In this document: positions 1 to 7,691 of the stretch, piece after piece
How positions within the stretch are numbered: the stretch's first letter is position 1
Layout of the letters: the number at the start of each line of letters is the position of its first letter
Assembly: GCA_020631815.1 (NCBI GenBank)
Contig: JACKGW010000004.1
Span: 193,950 to 257,949, forward strand
Reading direction: 5' to 3'
DNA length: 64,000 bases
Origin: Planctomycetota bacterium
GTDB lineage: Bacteria; Planctomycetota; PLA2; JAEUHO01
Made by a program: the position numbers and the translations under genes
Notes under the pieces: model-generated
What the model was told of the DNA's origin: nothing
Database searches by the model: none
The model's input: only the letters and a program-made list of their open reading frames with translations

Positions 1-2
1 GT

Positions 3-191
3 GATGGTGGCTCCACCTGCGCGACGCCAACCTGCTATGGGTCGTCCTGCGCCGCTTCATTTGGCGGTGGTGGGCAGTGGACCTTTGCCCAGACAATTGG
101 GCCGGTCCTGATGCGTACACCACTTGCGCTGATGGCGGCCATGCTGGGGCTTGGACTGGTACCGCTGGGGCGTCGTAGGCTGCGGGCATAG
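3..191 (+). CDS. 3' end of an exported protein with a C-terminal sorting-like tail (partial)
   Basis: The frame is open from the window edge to a TAG at 189-191 and codes for the last 62 residues or so of a longer protein. The upstream part is Gly/Ser/Cys-rich and looks extracellular. The end is a single hydrophobic stretch (ALMAAMLGLGLVPL) followed at once by a basic tail (GRRRLRA). That layout is typical of the tripartite C-terminal signals recognised by exosortase/rhombosortase-type systems or of a simple C-terminal anchor. I do not see a classic PEP motif, so the sorting class is uncertain. The neighbouring exosortase-like genes at 1830-6721 make the idea worth testing. Confidence 0.5.
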   Translation, partial: DGGSTCATPTCYGSSCAASFGGGGQWTFAQTIGPVLMRTPLALMAAMLGLGLVPLGRRRLRA

Positions 192-226
192 CGCGGCCTG
201 GGGCCTTGAGTTTGTGGTTGATGAGT

Positions 227-252
227 GCGCGCCGCACAAGTGTGCGGCGCGC
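227..252 (+). terminator. Perfect 11-bp hairpin downstream of the partial gene
   Basis: GCGCGCCGCAC at 227-237 pairs perfectly with GTGCGGCGCGC at 242-252 around a four-base AAGT loop. It lies 36 bases after the stop at 191 and ends 22 bases before the next start. There is no T-run after it, so it is terminator-like rather than a textbook intrinsic terminator. A second small palindrome, CCAATT-G-AATTGG at 254-266, follows immediately. Confidence 0.5.
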
Positions 253-274
253 CTCCAATTGAATTGGGGAAGTG

Positions 275-1798
275 ATGACGGCTCGACAAGCCTTGGTTCT
301 CGGCGTCGCGCTCCTGATCGGCATTGTTGTGTTTCTGCTGACTGCAGATGTCACTCCACATGTCCCGTCCGTGGGTGATCTGCCTCCGCCTCAGAGTGAT
401 CCCTCGGAGGGTGGTAGCACGCTTACGGGTCTCACGGGAAGCGGGGTGGCGGTTGTCCTACATGTGAGGGACGCAACGACGCACGATGCAGTCGCGGCAC
501 ATTGGAAGATCACGCGCGCCGATCTCGTTGACGACTCGATTGGGAGTACGCAGGGAACTACGGGAGTCGACGGTCAGTCCACGCTTCGCCTGCCCGCCGG
601 CTTCGAAGGGAAGATTCACATCCTCGCCGCGGGTCACACGCCAAGCACCTTCGGCCTGAGTGTCCCGCCCGTAGCCCCAGGCGTCCCCGTCGATGTGACG
701 TTTCTCCTCGGGGGGACTGCCCGGCTGATCGGCCAAGTGGGCGCTCCCGAAGGCATGGACATCGGTGCCGGTTGGGTCGACATTGTCGCCGCTACTGGCG
801 AGTTAGGTGAGGTCGAAGTCAGTGTACCGCTCGGCGGCACGGGGTCGTTCGTGGTTGACCACCTTCCCCCTGGCAACTGTTCTGCTTCAACGCGCGGCCC
901 TTGGGCACAGGAGCAGAATGTCGTTGCAGAGCTCGAGCTTCAGCCAGGTGACAATCATGTCAGCATGAGACTGCGGCGGAGAGGACCCAAGCCTGGTGTC
1001 ATCGAGGGTTCGATTGACCTCAATTCGGCAAGCTCAGAGGAGTGGGTTGTCTACTGGCGACGGGCCATGCCGCCTCTCCTCGGCCGTAGCCTCGTCCAGC
1101 CTGATGGTCGCTTCGTCCTGCGGGTTCCAGTAGCGTCCGAAACATACGAGTTGTTCCTGCGACCACTGGATGCGCTAGGGCCACTCAGCAGTGAGAGTGG
1201 GACGCGAGCATCTGGCGGGAACTCTGGACTCAACCTGGAACCAGATGAGCTTGACACGCTCAAACTAAAGATAGTCGGAGATGGCCTCCCGTCCGACGAC
1301 ATCCCCCTGCAGATTGTCGGCCCAGAGTTGGAGGGGGGAGGGCCTGCGCGCGCTGTTGGCCACCGTGTGAACTTGGTGTCACGATCATCTGTCCAGCACT
1401 TGACGACAGTTCGCGGCGCCAAGCAGGGGGCCACCTACCACGTCTACGTTGGTCCCCTGCCGGACGGGCGGTTCGGGACTTGGAACGGGCGCGCCAGCAA
1501 CGGCATGACCGCTGAGGTTGCCTTGAGACCTGGCAGTACGGCCGTGGCAGACTGGCGAATGCCGAAGGGGGTGAGTGTTGCGAGTGGGTTTGCTGTGATT
1601 CGAAACCCCTTCATTGAGTTCAAGTTCGACCTCGCTCCTGAAGCCGAGGACATTGAGTTGCCAGGTCTGGCTGACGGACTCTATTGGTCCATCGAACTCT
1701 CGATTCAGGGTACCGATGGGATTGCCTACTCCGCCCGTCGGACTCAACTTAGGCTTCCGGGACGAACGAGTGTGCCTCTATTGGCGAGCGGCCGCTAA
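275..1798 (+). CDS. Membrane-anchored surface protein with carboxypeptidase-regulatory-like beta domains
   Basis: The protein has about 507 residues. It opens with a hydrophobic segment (roughly residues 4-24, LVLGVALLIGIVVFLLTA) that fits an uncleaved anchor. The rest is soluble and beta-rich, with segments resembling carboxypeptidase-regulatory or CnaB-like folds such as GTTGVDGQSTLRLPAGFEGK and VTFLLGGTARLIGQV. No catalytic motif is visible. I chose the ATG at 275 behind GGGGAA; a GTG at 272 is in frame directly before it. Codon use is less GC-biased than in genes after 7.2 kb. The protein resembles in layout, but not clearly in sequence, the one at 35032-36801. It may be a cell-surface partner of the two genes that follow; this is inferred from position only. 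Confidence 0.6.
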   Translation: MTARQALVLGVALLIGIVVFLLTADVTPHVPSVGDLPPPQSDPSEGGSTLTGLTGSGVAVVLHVRDATTHDAVAAHWKITRADLVDDSIGSTQGTTGVDGQSTLRLPAGFEGKIHILAAGHTPSTFGLSVPPVAPGVPVDVTFLLGGTARLIGQVGAPEGMDIGAGWVDIVAATGELGEVEVSVPLGGTGSFVVDHLPPGNCSASTRGPWAQEQNVVAELELQPGDNHVSMRLRRRGPKPGVIEGSIDLNSASSEEWVVYWRRAMPPLLGRSLVQPDGRFVLRVPVASETYELFLRPLDALGPLSSESGTRASGGNSGLNLEPDELDTLKLKIVGDGLPSDDIPLQIVGPELEGGGPARAVGHRVNLVSRSSVQHLTTVRGAKQGATYHVYVGPLPDGRFGTWNGRASNGMTAEVALRPGSTAVADWRMPKGVSVASGFAVIRNPFIEFKFDLAPEAEDIELPGLADGLYWSIELSIQGTDGIAYSARRTQLRLPGRTSVPLLASGR

Positions 1799-1829
1799 AC
1801 AGCTCCGTTGCTAGAGGAGGTTCGCCGCC

Positions 1830-4238
1830 ATGCCGGAACCCATCGTGGCCTCTCGGGAGCGACTACTTCGCTTCACTGCTGTCGGGGGCTATCTACTCGC
1901 CGTCTGTGCGTTCCCGGCTTTTGGTGCAATCTGGTCCGAGCCGCTGGCCAATCTGCTGGCGGCTTCCGGTCTGGTTGGTGGCCTGCTCGCTCACGCTGGC
2001 GCTTGGCGACGCGACCGGCCTAACGGGGTCCTCGCGGTCCTACTGCTGCTCGGTCTGGCACTCCTGCTGCCGTGCATTCCCACTAGGTTGAGGTCACTCT
2101 ACGTCCTTTTGCACTTCATCGCGCAGGGGACCACATTCAGTTCAAGTCTCGCAAGGCACTTCGCGCGAGCAGCATCACTGAACTTCGCTGTTTGCATGCT
2201 CTTGGATAGCAATGACACGGGCAGAAGAGTCCGGGAGTCATGCGCGAATCTGTTGCAGGATCTGCTGCGAGTGACCGGCGGATGGGACCTGAACTGGGGC
2301 CCTACGGCGTCTGGAATCGACATTCTCGTGGCCGTGTTGGCGCTATCAGCTACTGCACCTGGTGCCAACGTGCTCCGGCACCTTGCTGGTGCCCTTCTGA
2401 CGCATGTCTTGGGGGTTGCCGTCGCGTCGCTCTCGTTCAGCCTGGGGCTGCCTCCCTTCGCACACCTGCTCTCACTGGTTCTCACGCATGCCCTGTATTG
2501 GTCCCTGACAGCAGGCCAACGCCTGCGTCCCGAGGCTACTGAGGTGCCCTCGCGACACCCCCGGTGGATTCCTGCGGCATCGAGCTTGTCCGCAGTGACG
2601 GCTGGTCTCTTGATAGGCGCCTGTGACTTTGCCCAAGGAAATGCCGCATCTGTGTCGGTTCCCCCGGTGCGGGTGCTTGTGCACGCCGTCGGGATCGACA
2701 TGAGAGTCCCGACGCGCGAAACACTCGGACCCAAGAGTGCAGGGATGTTTGGACTGCTACCGAGTTTCTTTGCGTCAAGTGGTGCGCACGTAGACGTCGG
2801 GGATGTCTCTAGCAAGCAACTGAGCAACTACGACCTAGTCGTCATCGCGAATCCTAGGGAGTCGTTCGATCCGGGCGTTGTCGTGGGGATTCAGGCCTTC
2901 GTGCACCAGGGCGGTGGACTGCTGCTCATGGGTGACCACACAGGCATGGAGTCGATCCGGCAGCCTCTCAATGAGATATGCTCTGCCTGGGGGATCGAAC
3001 TGAACTTTGATTCCGCACGCCAACTACCTGGTGGGTGGGGCTCAAGCCTGAGCACTTCTCGGCATCCCGTCATAGGCAGTGGACTTCGCTCCCTCGAGCT
3101 GCAGATCTGGACCGGAGCCAGCCTTGATCTTGGTTGCGACGCGACCGCCATAGTGTGTGGGATGCTCGGCTTCTCCGACCCGGGCGACCTCCGGAGCGCG
3201 GAGCGAGGGTATCTGGGTGATTTGAAGTATCAGCGCAACGAGCGCCTAGGTGATCTCGTGCTCGTTGCCGCCGCTGAGCCGGGCCTAGGTCGAGTGCTTG
3301 TGTTCGGCGACACTTCGACCTGGCAGAATACGGCGCTGACGTACTCGTCTCGGTTCGCAGCGCGCTGCATCGCGTGGCTGGGTGGAGGTGCGTGCGATCG
3401 CGCAAGTCCTGCTGCCCTGGATTGGCTGTGGTCCGCTTCGATCGTGTTGTTGCTGGCGGCAGTACTTCTAGCTCTGAGGTGGCCTCGCTCTTTCCTGCTG
3501 CTAGGTCTATCCGCGGGCTTCTTGAGTGTTGTCGGCTACATGGCGGCGAGCAACAGTGTCGAAGCTCTGGGATCTCACATTCAGCAAGGTGCTGTAGCGG
3601 GTGTGCCACTTGAGGGTCGGCACGCCCTAGTCGACCTTTCCTGTTCGACGACGGTTGACCTCGCTGACGCGTGGTCTGATCGCGGAATCGGGGCGCTGCT
3701 CTTGGCTCTCATGCGGGAGGGCTTGATGCCAGCTGTCCGACTTCCGGGAGTTCCTGTTGATCTTTCTCAGTTCGAGCTTGTCGTGATCGTCAACCCAACC
3801 GTGGACCCTGACGAGACGGATCTAGGTCACTTGAAGGCCTGGCTCAGAGCTGGACAGGGGTCACTGCTCGTCTCCAGTACGCAAGCCCAGGAGGCCCTTC
3901 CGAGGCTGTCGCAGTTGCATCCAAGTTGGTCGACGGACCAGATTCTGGGCCCTTCACGGGCCGAATCAGACTTCGGTCCGATTCGCCTCTTTGGGGCCCA
4001 CGCTCAGTCTGAAGATCCTAGCGCGTCCGTCATCGCGCGATCTGTTGGCGGAGGCGGAGTCGTTACGAGAGCGCGGCACGCTGATGGCTGGACCAGCGTG
4101 CTCATTTCTGACGAGCGCCTGCTCCTCTCTGGAACCCTGGAGAATCAGAAGTCGGCAGTTGAGGACAACATTGAGTTCCTGGGCCATCTGATACGGAGCA
4201 TGTTGCAGGATGTGGATGGAGTGGAGGCCAAACGATGA
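1830..4238 (+). CDS. Exosortase-like membrane domain fused to two amidotransferase-like domains (paralogue 1)
   Basis: The protein has 802 residues and its start is set by AGAGGAGG nine bases upstream. Residues 10-265 form a multi-pass membrane domain. Within it, LLRVTGGW, then ASGIDILVAVLAL (near 160-172), then a late histidine (AHLLSLVLTH) recall the order of motifs in exosortases, but the expected Cys-Ser-Gly is Ala-Ser-Gly. Residues 280-520 are a soluble class-I glutamine-amidotransferase-like (flavodoxin-like) domain with YDLVVIANPRESF, GGGLLLMGDHTG (361-372) and GLGRVLVFGDTSTW; no clear Cys-His-Glu triad is seen. Two more membrane segments and a second, shorter amidotransferase-like domain (FELVVIVNPTVDPDETD) follow. 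It overlaps the next gene by ATGA. The membrane-domain match is my inference by eye. Confidence 0.5.
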   Translation: MPEPIVASRERLLRFTAVGGYLLAVCAFPAFGAIWSEPLANLLAASGLVGGLLAHAGAWRRDRPNGVLAVLLLLGLALLLPCIPTRLRSLYVLLHFIAQGTTFSSSLARHFARAASLNFAVCMLLDSNDTGRRVRESCANLLQDLLRVTGGWDLNWGPTASGIDILVAVLALSATAPGANVLRHLAGALLTHVLGVAVASLSFSLGLPPFAHLLSLVLTHALYWSLTAGQRLRPEATEVPSRHPRWIPAASSLSAVTAGLLIGACDFAQGNAASVSVPPVRVLVHAVGIDMRVPTRETLGPKSAGMFGLLPSFFASSGAHVDVGDVSSKQLSNYDLVVIANPRESFDPGVVVGIQAFVHQGGGLLLMGDHTGMESIRQPLNEICSAWGIELNFDSARQLPGGWGSSLSTSRHPVIGSGLRSLELQIWTGASLDLGCDATAIVCGMLGFSDPGDLRSAERGYLGDLKYQRNERLGDLVLVAAAEPGLGRVLVFGDTSTWQNTALTYSSRFAARCIAWLGGGACDRASPAALDWLWSASIVLLLAAVLLALRWPRSFLLLGLSAGFLSVVGYMAASNSVEALGSHIQQGAVAGVPLEGRHALVDLSCSTTVDLADAWSDRGIGALLLALMREGLMPAVRLPGVPVDLSQFELVVIVNPTVDPDETDLGHLKAWLRAGQGSLLVSSTQAQEALPRLSQLHPSWSTDQILGPSRAESDFGPIRLFGAHAQSEDPSASVIARSVGGGGVVTRARHADGWTSVLISDERLLLSGTLENQKSAVEDNIEFLGHLIRSMLQDVDGVEAKR

Positions 4239-6721
4239 TCTGGCTTTCGGCGTGGTGCATCGTTTCATTCTGGATTCTCACGTACTCGCCGGTGCTCGTG
4301 GCGCAGATTTCCTTGGTGGCTACGATCCCGCTTCTGCTTCTTGCATTTGTAAGCCTCGCGTTCGCGGGGCGTTGTGTGGACTGCAATCCCGACGAAGGAC
4401 GCTGGTGGCCTCGAGCCTTGATTGGATTCGCGGCCTTCGGCGCGGCGTGGATCATCACTTGGCCATTCTCGGCAACACCACTCGTGCTCGGAGTGGCCCT
4501 GATGCTCCCTTCGAGATGCGCGCGCTGCAGATCAAGTCTCGACCTGCTCGCATGGCTAATGGCGGCGACCGGGTGTGCGGCTCTGGTTGTGCGTCGTCTC
4601 ATGGTTGTGGTCCACGAAGTGCCCGCGCTCGCAGGTGTTTGGGCTTCAGTGCTACGCAGCCTGGGGTGCCAGGCCTCGGCGTCGGGAGCAGTAACGACAG
4701 TAGCTACCCCGAATGGTTCCTACATGGTGACGCCGACCCTGGGTGGACTAGGTGCATACGGCCTGTGTCTCTTCGTTGCGACAGTGCTCGTGCTCGCGGG
4801 GCGACGACTTATCTCGGTCAGGGCAGCCTCACTGGCAGTGCTGACCATTGTTGGCTTTGCCTTTGTTCGCGGCCTGCTCCTCGACCTGATGGCGATGATG
4901 GCGGAGAGTCAGGCCATTCGATGGAATCCGTGGCTCGCCACCGCGTCTTGGCTCCCACTTCCTGTTCTGCTGGCCGTCCTATGTGTCGCCGAGCGGACTC
5001 GATCTTCTTCCGCCGCGCCCGCAACTGGTGCCCTGCTGGCATCCTTTGTCGGGGTCGCTGGCTTGGTCGCCTTGGCGACCTTTGCGCTGGTTCATCCTAA
5101 TCCGGGAGAAGACAAGTCTGGCCGGATTGTGTTTCACGAGGCGCACAGTGAGTGGGAGATGGTCGGCGTGCCACTCGACTGGCGGACGTACGGGCGGGAC
5201 ACGAGCTACAACTACTCTGCTCTGCGCCGGTACTTGGCCCACTTCTATGACGTGCTGACGCTCGGCGAGCCGCTCGAGTCAGGATCGCTCCGTCCAAGTG
5301 ACATACTCGTCGTCAAGACGCCGACCGAGGCATACGCCTCCGCAGAGATCGACGAGATAGAACGCTTCGTACATGCGGGTGGCAGCGTCTTCCTCATCGG
5401 AGATCACACGAACGTCTTTGGTACGTCGACGTATCTGAACCCTATCGCTCGGCGGTTCAACATTGAGTTCGTGCACGACTCCACCCACGATGCTCTGAAC
5501 GGTGGTCTCACGTACTGGCGAGCCCCGGCAAGCCGACCTCATCCGATCGCCGAGCATGTCCCGGAGTTCTTGTTTGCCACTTCGTGCAGTCTGACAGGGA
5601 GCCCGCTGCTTGAGTATGTCCAGGTCGGTCGCGCGATGAAGGTGCTGCCCGCTGACTATGCTCGCCGGTCGTTCTTCTCTGAGCACGACGACTATCCGCT
5701 GTTTACGCACGGCGACTTCCTTCAGACGGCAGCTACGAGCCACGGCCGAGGCCGTGTGCTTGCGTTCTCCGACAGCACCGTATGGTCGAATTTCTTTATG
5801 CACGTTCCAGGGAAGCCCGAGCTAATGCTGGCTTCAATGGCCTGGCTGAATCGTCGCCAGAGTTCAGGGTGGACCACGATCTTCGCACTGCTCGTGGCCT
5901 GCTCGCTCATGGTGCTGCTTCTTGGTCGAGGGGCGTGGCGCAGGGCCGCCGGGGTCGTCCTGCTAACGGCGGGGCACTGCGGGGTGGCGGCAGGGCTTGT
6001 GGCCACGAGTTGCATCGCGCCTGGGCACGTATCCCTACCTTCGCCCACTCGCGACCTGCACGAAGTGTCCTTTGCCGAGAGGGGATGTGACTACTTCTTG
6101 CCTACGCGCCGCCTCATCGGGCCACGCACGACGCCGCACTACCTTACGTTCTACAACAACCTGTTGCGTGTCGGTCTGACTCCCCGCGTCCATCAGGCAC
6201 CGTTGGCGAATGGGGCGCTGCCCCGCCGTCTAGTCTTGGTTCGTCCGACCGCGGCGATCGGGACCGACAACCTGAGAAGAATCGCGCGTCACGTCCGAGA
6301 GGGCGGACGCGTCTTGGCGCTCTTTGACGATCCGGATCCACTTGGTGAGCTCCTGAGTGAGTTTGGGATCCACACTACTCCTGTCACGGAGCCGCTCGGA
6401 CACGTTCTCCTGTCGGACGGGCCAGCGTTGGAGCACGTGGGCGGCGGAGTTCCTGACTTCGTCACCCTGGTCGGGGGGGAGGCCCTAGCATTAGACTCAG
6501 CCGGCGGAGTTGTGGCCTGCCGTGTGGACTCAAGTTCGGACGGAGTGCTTGTGGCGTGCTCGCTTGCCAGGTTGTTCTCCAGTGAGAGGCTCGGCCATGA
6601 TTCCGGTCAATTGTCGGTTGCGCAGGCTGAGTTGCACGCCCTTGAGTACCTGCTCCTCCATGCTCTTGATCCAACTGTCACGGAGAAGGTCGACTACGCC
6701 GAGTTGCTGGGTGATGAGTAG
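4235..6721 (+). CDS. Exosortase-like membrane domain fused to amidotransferase-like domains (paralogue 2)
   Basis: The protein has 828 residues and starts inside the stop of the previous gene (ATGA), so the two are translationally coupled. It has the same architecture: a membrane region (1-285), a soluble amidotransferase-like domain with DILVVKTPTEAY, GGSVFLIGDHTN (383-393) and GRVLAFSDSTVW, two membrane segments, and a second smaller such domain. The membrane part is the clearer exosortase lookalike. VLRSLG is followed by TPNGSYMVTPTLGGLGAY (158-175), where exosortases have a glycine-rich strand leading to Cys-Ser-Gly, and later by FVRGLLL, matching the conserved arginine helix. The cysteine is replaced (Leu169) and I see no late histidine. 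It could therefore be a non-catalytic partner. The conserved GDHT motif links both paralogues. Confidence 0.5.
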   Translation: MIWLSAWCIVSFWILTYSPVLVAQISLVATIPLLLLAFVSLAFAGRCVDCNPDEGRWWPRALIGFAAFGAAWIITWPFSATPLVLGVALMLPSRCARCRSSLDLLAWLMAATGCAALVVRRLMVVVHEVPALAGVWASVLRSLGCQASASGAVTTVATPNGSYMVTPTLGGLGAYGLCLFVATVLVLAGRRLISVRAASLAVLTIVGFAFVRGLLLDLMAMMAESQAIRWNPWLATASWLPLPVLLAVLCVAERTRSSSAAPATGALLASFVGVAGLVALATFALVHPNPGEDKSGRIVFHEAHSEWEMVGVPLDWRTYGRDTSYNYSALRRYLAHFYDVLTLGEPLESGSLRPSDILVVKTPTEAYASAEIDEIERFVHAGGSVFLIGDHTNVFGTSTYLNPIARRFNIEFVHDSTHDALNGGLTYWRAPASRPHPIAEHVPEFLFATSCSLTGSPLLEYVQVGRAMKVLPADYARRSFFSEHDDYPLFTHGDFLQTAATSHGRGRVLAFSDSTVWSNFFMHVPGKPELMLASMAWLNRRQSSGWTTIFALLVACSLMVLLLGRGAWRRAAGVVLLTAGHCGVAAGLVATSCIAPGHVSLPSPTRDLHEVSFAERGCDYFLPTRRLIGPRTTPHYLTFYNNLLRVGLTPRVHQAPLANGALPRRLVLVRPTAAIGTDNLRRIARHVREGGRVLALFDDPDPLGELLSEFGIHTTPVTEPLGHVLLSDGPALEHVGGGVPDFVTLVGGEALALDSAGGVVACRVDSSSDGVLVACSLARLFSSERLGHDSGQLSVAQAELHALEYLLLHALDPTVTEKVDYAELLGDE

Positions 6722-7232
6722 GGCACTAGCATCTTTGCCCGGGCCGAACGGCTCGAGGCTCTCAAGGTCCGCCACGAGCGAGGGCTCCTGCTCAGCATCG
6801 ACTATCTCAAGGCCCCGCTCAACCTCGCCAAGTGACCTGCCCCCGATGAGTGTGCCACCTGGCAACTCACACCGCGCCTCCCTGAGCCTGCCCCCAAAGT
6901 CGGTCCAGCCATTCATGTCTTCGCGGCCACGGTTCGCAGCCCGAATGGCTTGCCCTGGCGCCGTCAGGCAGGCCGTTGTCCGAGTATCTTCAAGAGTCGC
7001 CAGCGCGCGCTTCGGCCGGGCCTGCCGGCGGCGGTGCTCTCCCACGCCCTCCAAGTGGACGTTGCGACACGGACCCCACGTGCCGCGCAGCGCGGGCTCC
7101 ATCCCCGCGCCATTCGTCGCACGCGTATCCAAGTCGCCACCTCAGCTCGTGACATCATCGCCCCGCACGGAAGCTGTATCGGGATCGATACACTCCAACA
7201 AGGCGCCATACCCTTCACGGTGCAGCGCAGGA
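6722..7232 (+). other. 511-bp gap between the low-GC block and the nuo operon
   Basis: No convincing gene is present. Directly after the stop of the preceding gene the same frame stays open for 37 more codons to a TGA at 6833-6835, reading like a protein C-terminus (FARAERLEALKVRHERGLL). It has no start codon or ribosome site of its own, and may be a decayed gene end. The reverse strand is also open here but shows no known motif. No RNA gene or strong hairpin was found. Confidence 0.4.
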
Positions 7233-7691
7233 TCAGGCACCCATGGAGGGGTGCGAGCCGAGGAGGAAGGAGCGGCCGGCGTCGACCAGGCAGCGGCCAG
7301 CGAGGGCCTGACGGCCGACGAGCATGCGGTAGCCCATGCCGTGGCGGCTGGTGAGGTTGACCTCGATCGGGGCCACGCGGCCGCCCCAGGCGAGCAGCGT
7401 GCGGATCACGTAGCGCTCTTCCTCGTGGCCGGTCGAGGAACGCACGATGCGGCGGTCCTGGAGGTCGGCCACGCAGGAGACGGCAATGCGGGTGGTGCGG
7501 CGGCGTGGATGCACGACGAAGCGCACGCGCTCACGGCCGTCCTGCCTGAAGACGTGAACGTCCTCGGCGTGCAGCGACGACGTTCGCGCCCCCGTGTCGA
7601 CCTTCGCCTGTAGACGTGCGATGCCGAGCGCCGGCAGGCCGATCCACTCGCGCCAGCCGACGACGAGCAGCGGCTGGTCGGACCCGCTCAC
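7233..7691 (-). CDS. RimK-associated, retropepsin-like (ATP-dependent zinc protease family) protein
   Basis: The protein has 152 residues. It carries the family's aspartic-protease-like motif VDTGARTSSLHA near residues 31-42 and the later IEVNLTSRHGMGYRMLVGR block typical of the family often called ATP-dependent zinc protease (Pfam Zn_protease), whose members commonly sit beside rimK. Here no rimK is adjacent. It starts at a GTG that overlaps the TGA of the upstream gene (GTGA), so it is the last gene of the nuo transcript. The name zinc protease is historical; the fold is retropepsin-like and its substrate in this organism is unknown. Length is normal for the family. Confidence 0.8.
   Translation of the reverse strand: MSGSDQPLLVVGWREWIGLPALGIARLQAKVDTGARTSSLHAEDVHVFRQDGRERVRFVVHPRRRTTRIAVSCVADLQDRRIVRSSTGHEEERYVIRTLLAWGGRVAPIEVNLTSRHGMGYRMLVGRQALAGRCLVDAGRSFLLGSHPSMGA

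Noticed and set aside
6530..7132. Minus-strand open frame of about 200 codons across the end of the second fusion gene
   Set aside because: It overlaps a real gene for almost 200 bases, has no ribosome site or known motif, and looks like chance in GC-rich DNA, although parts read like protein.
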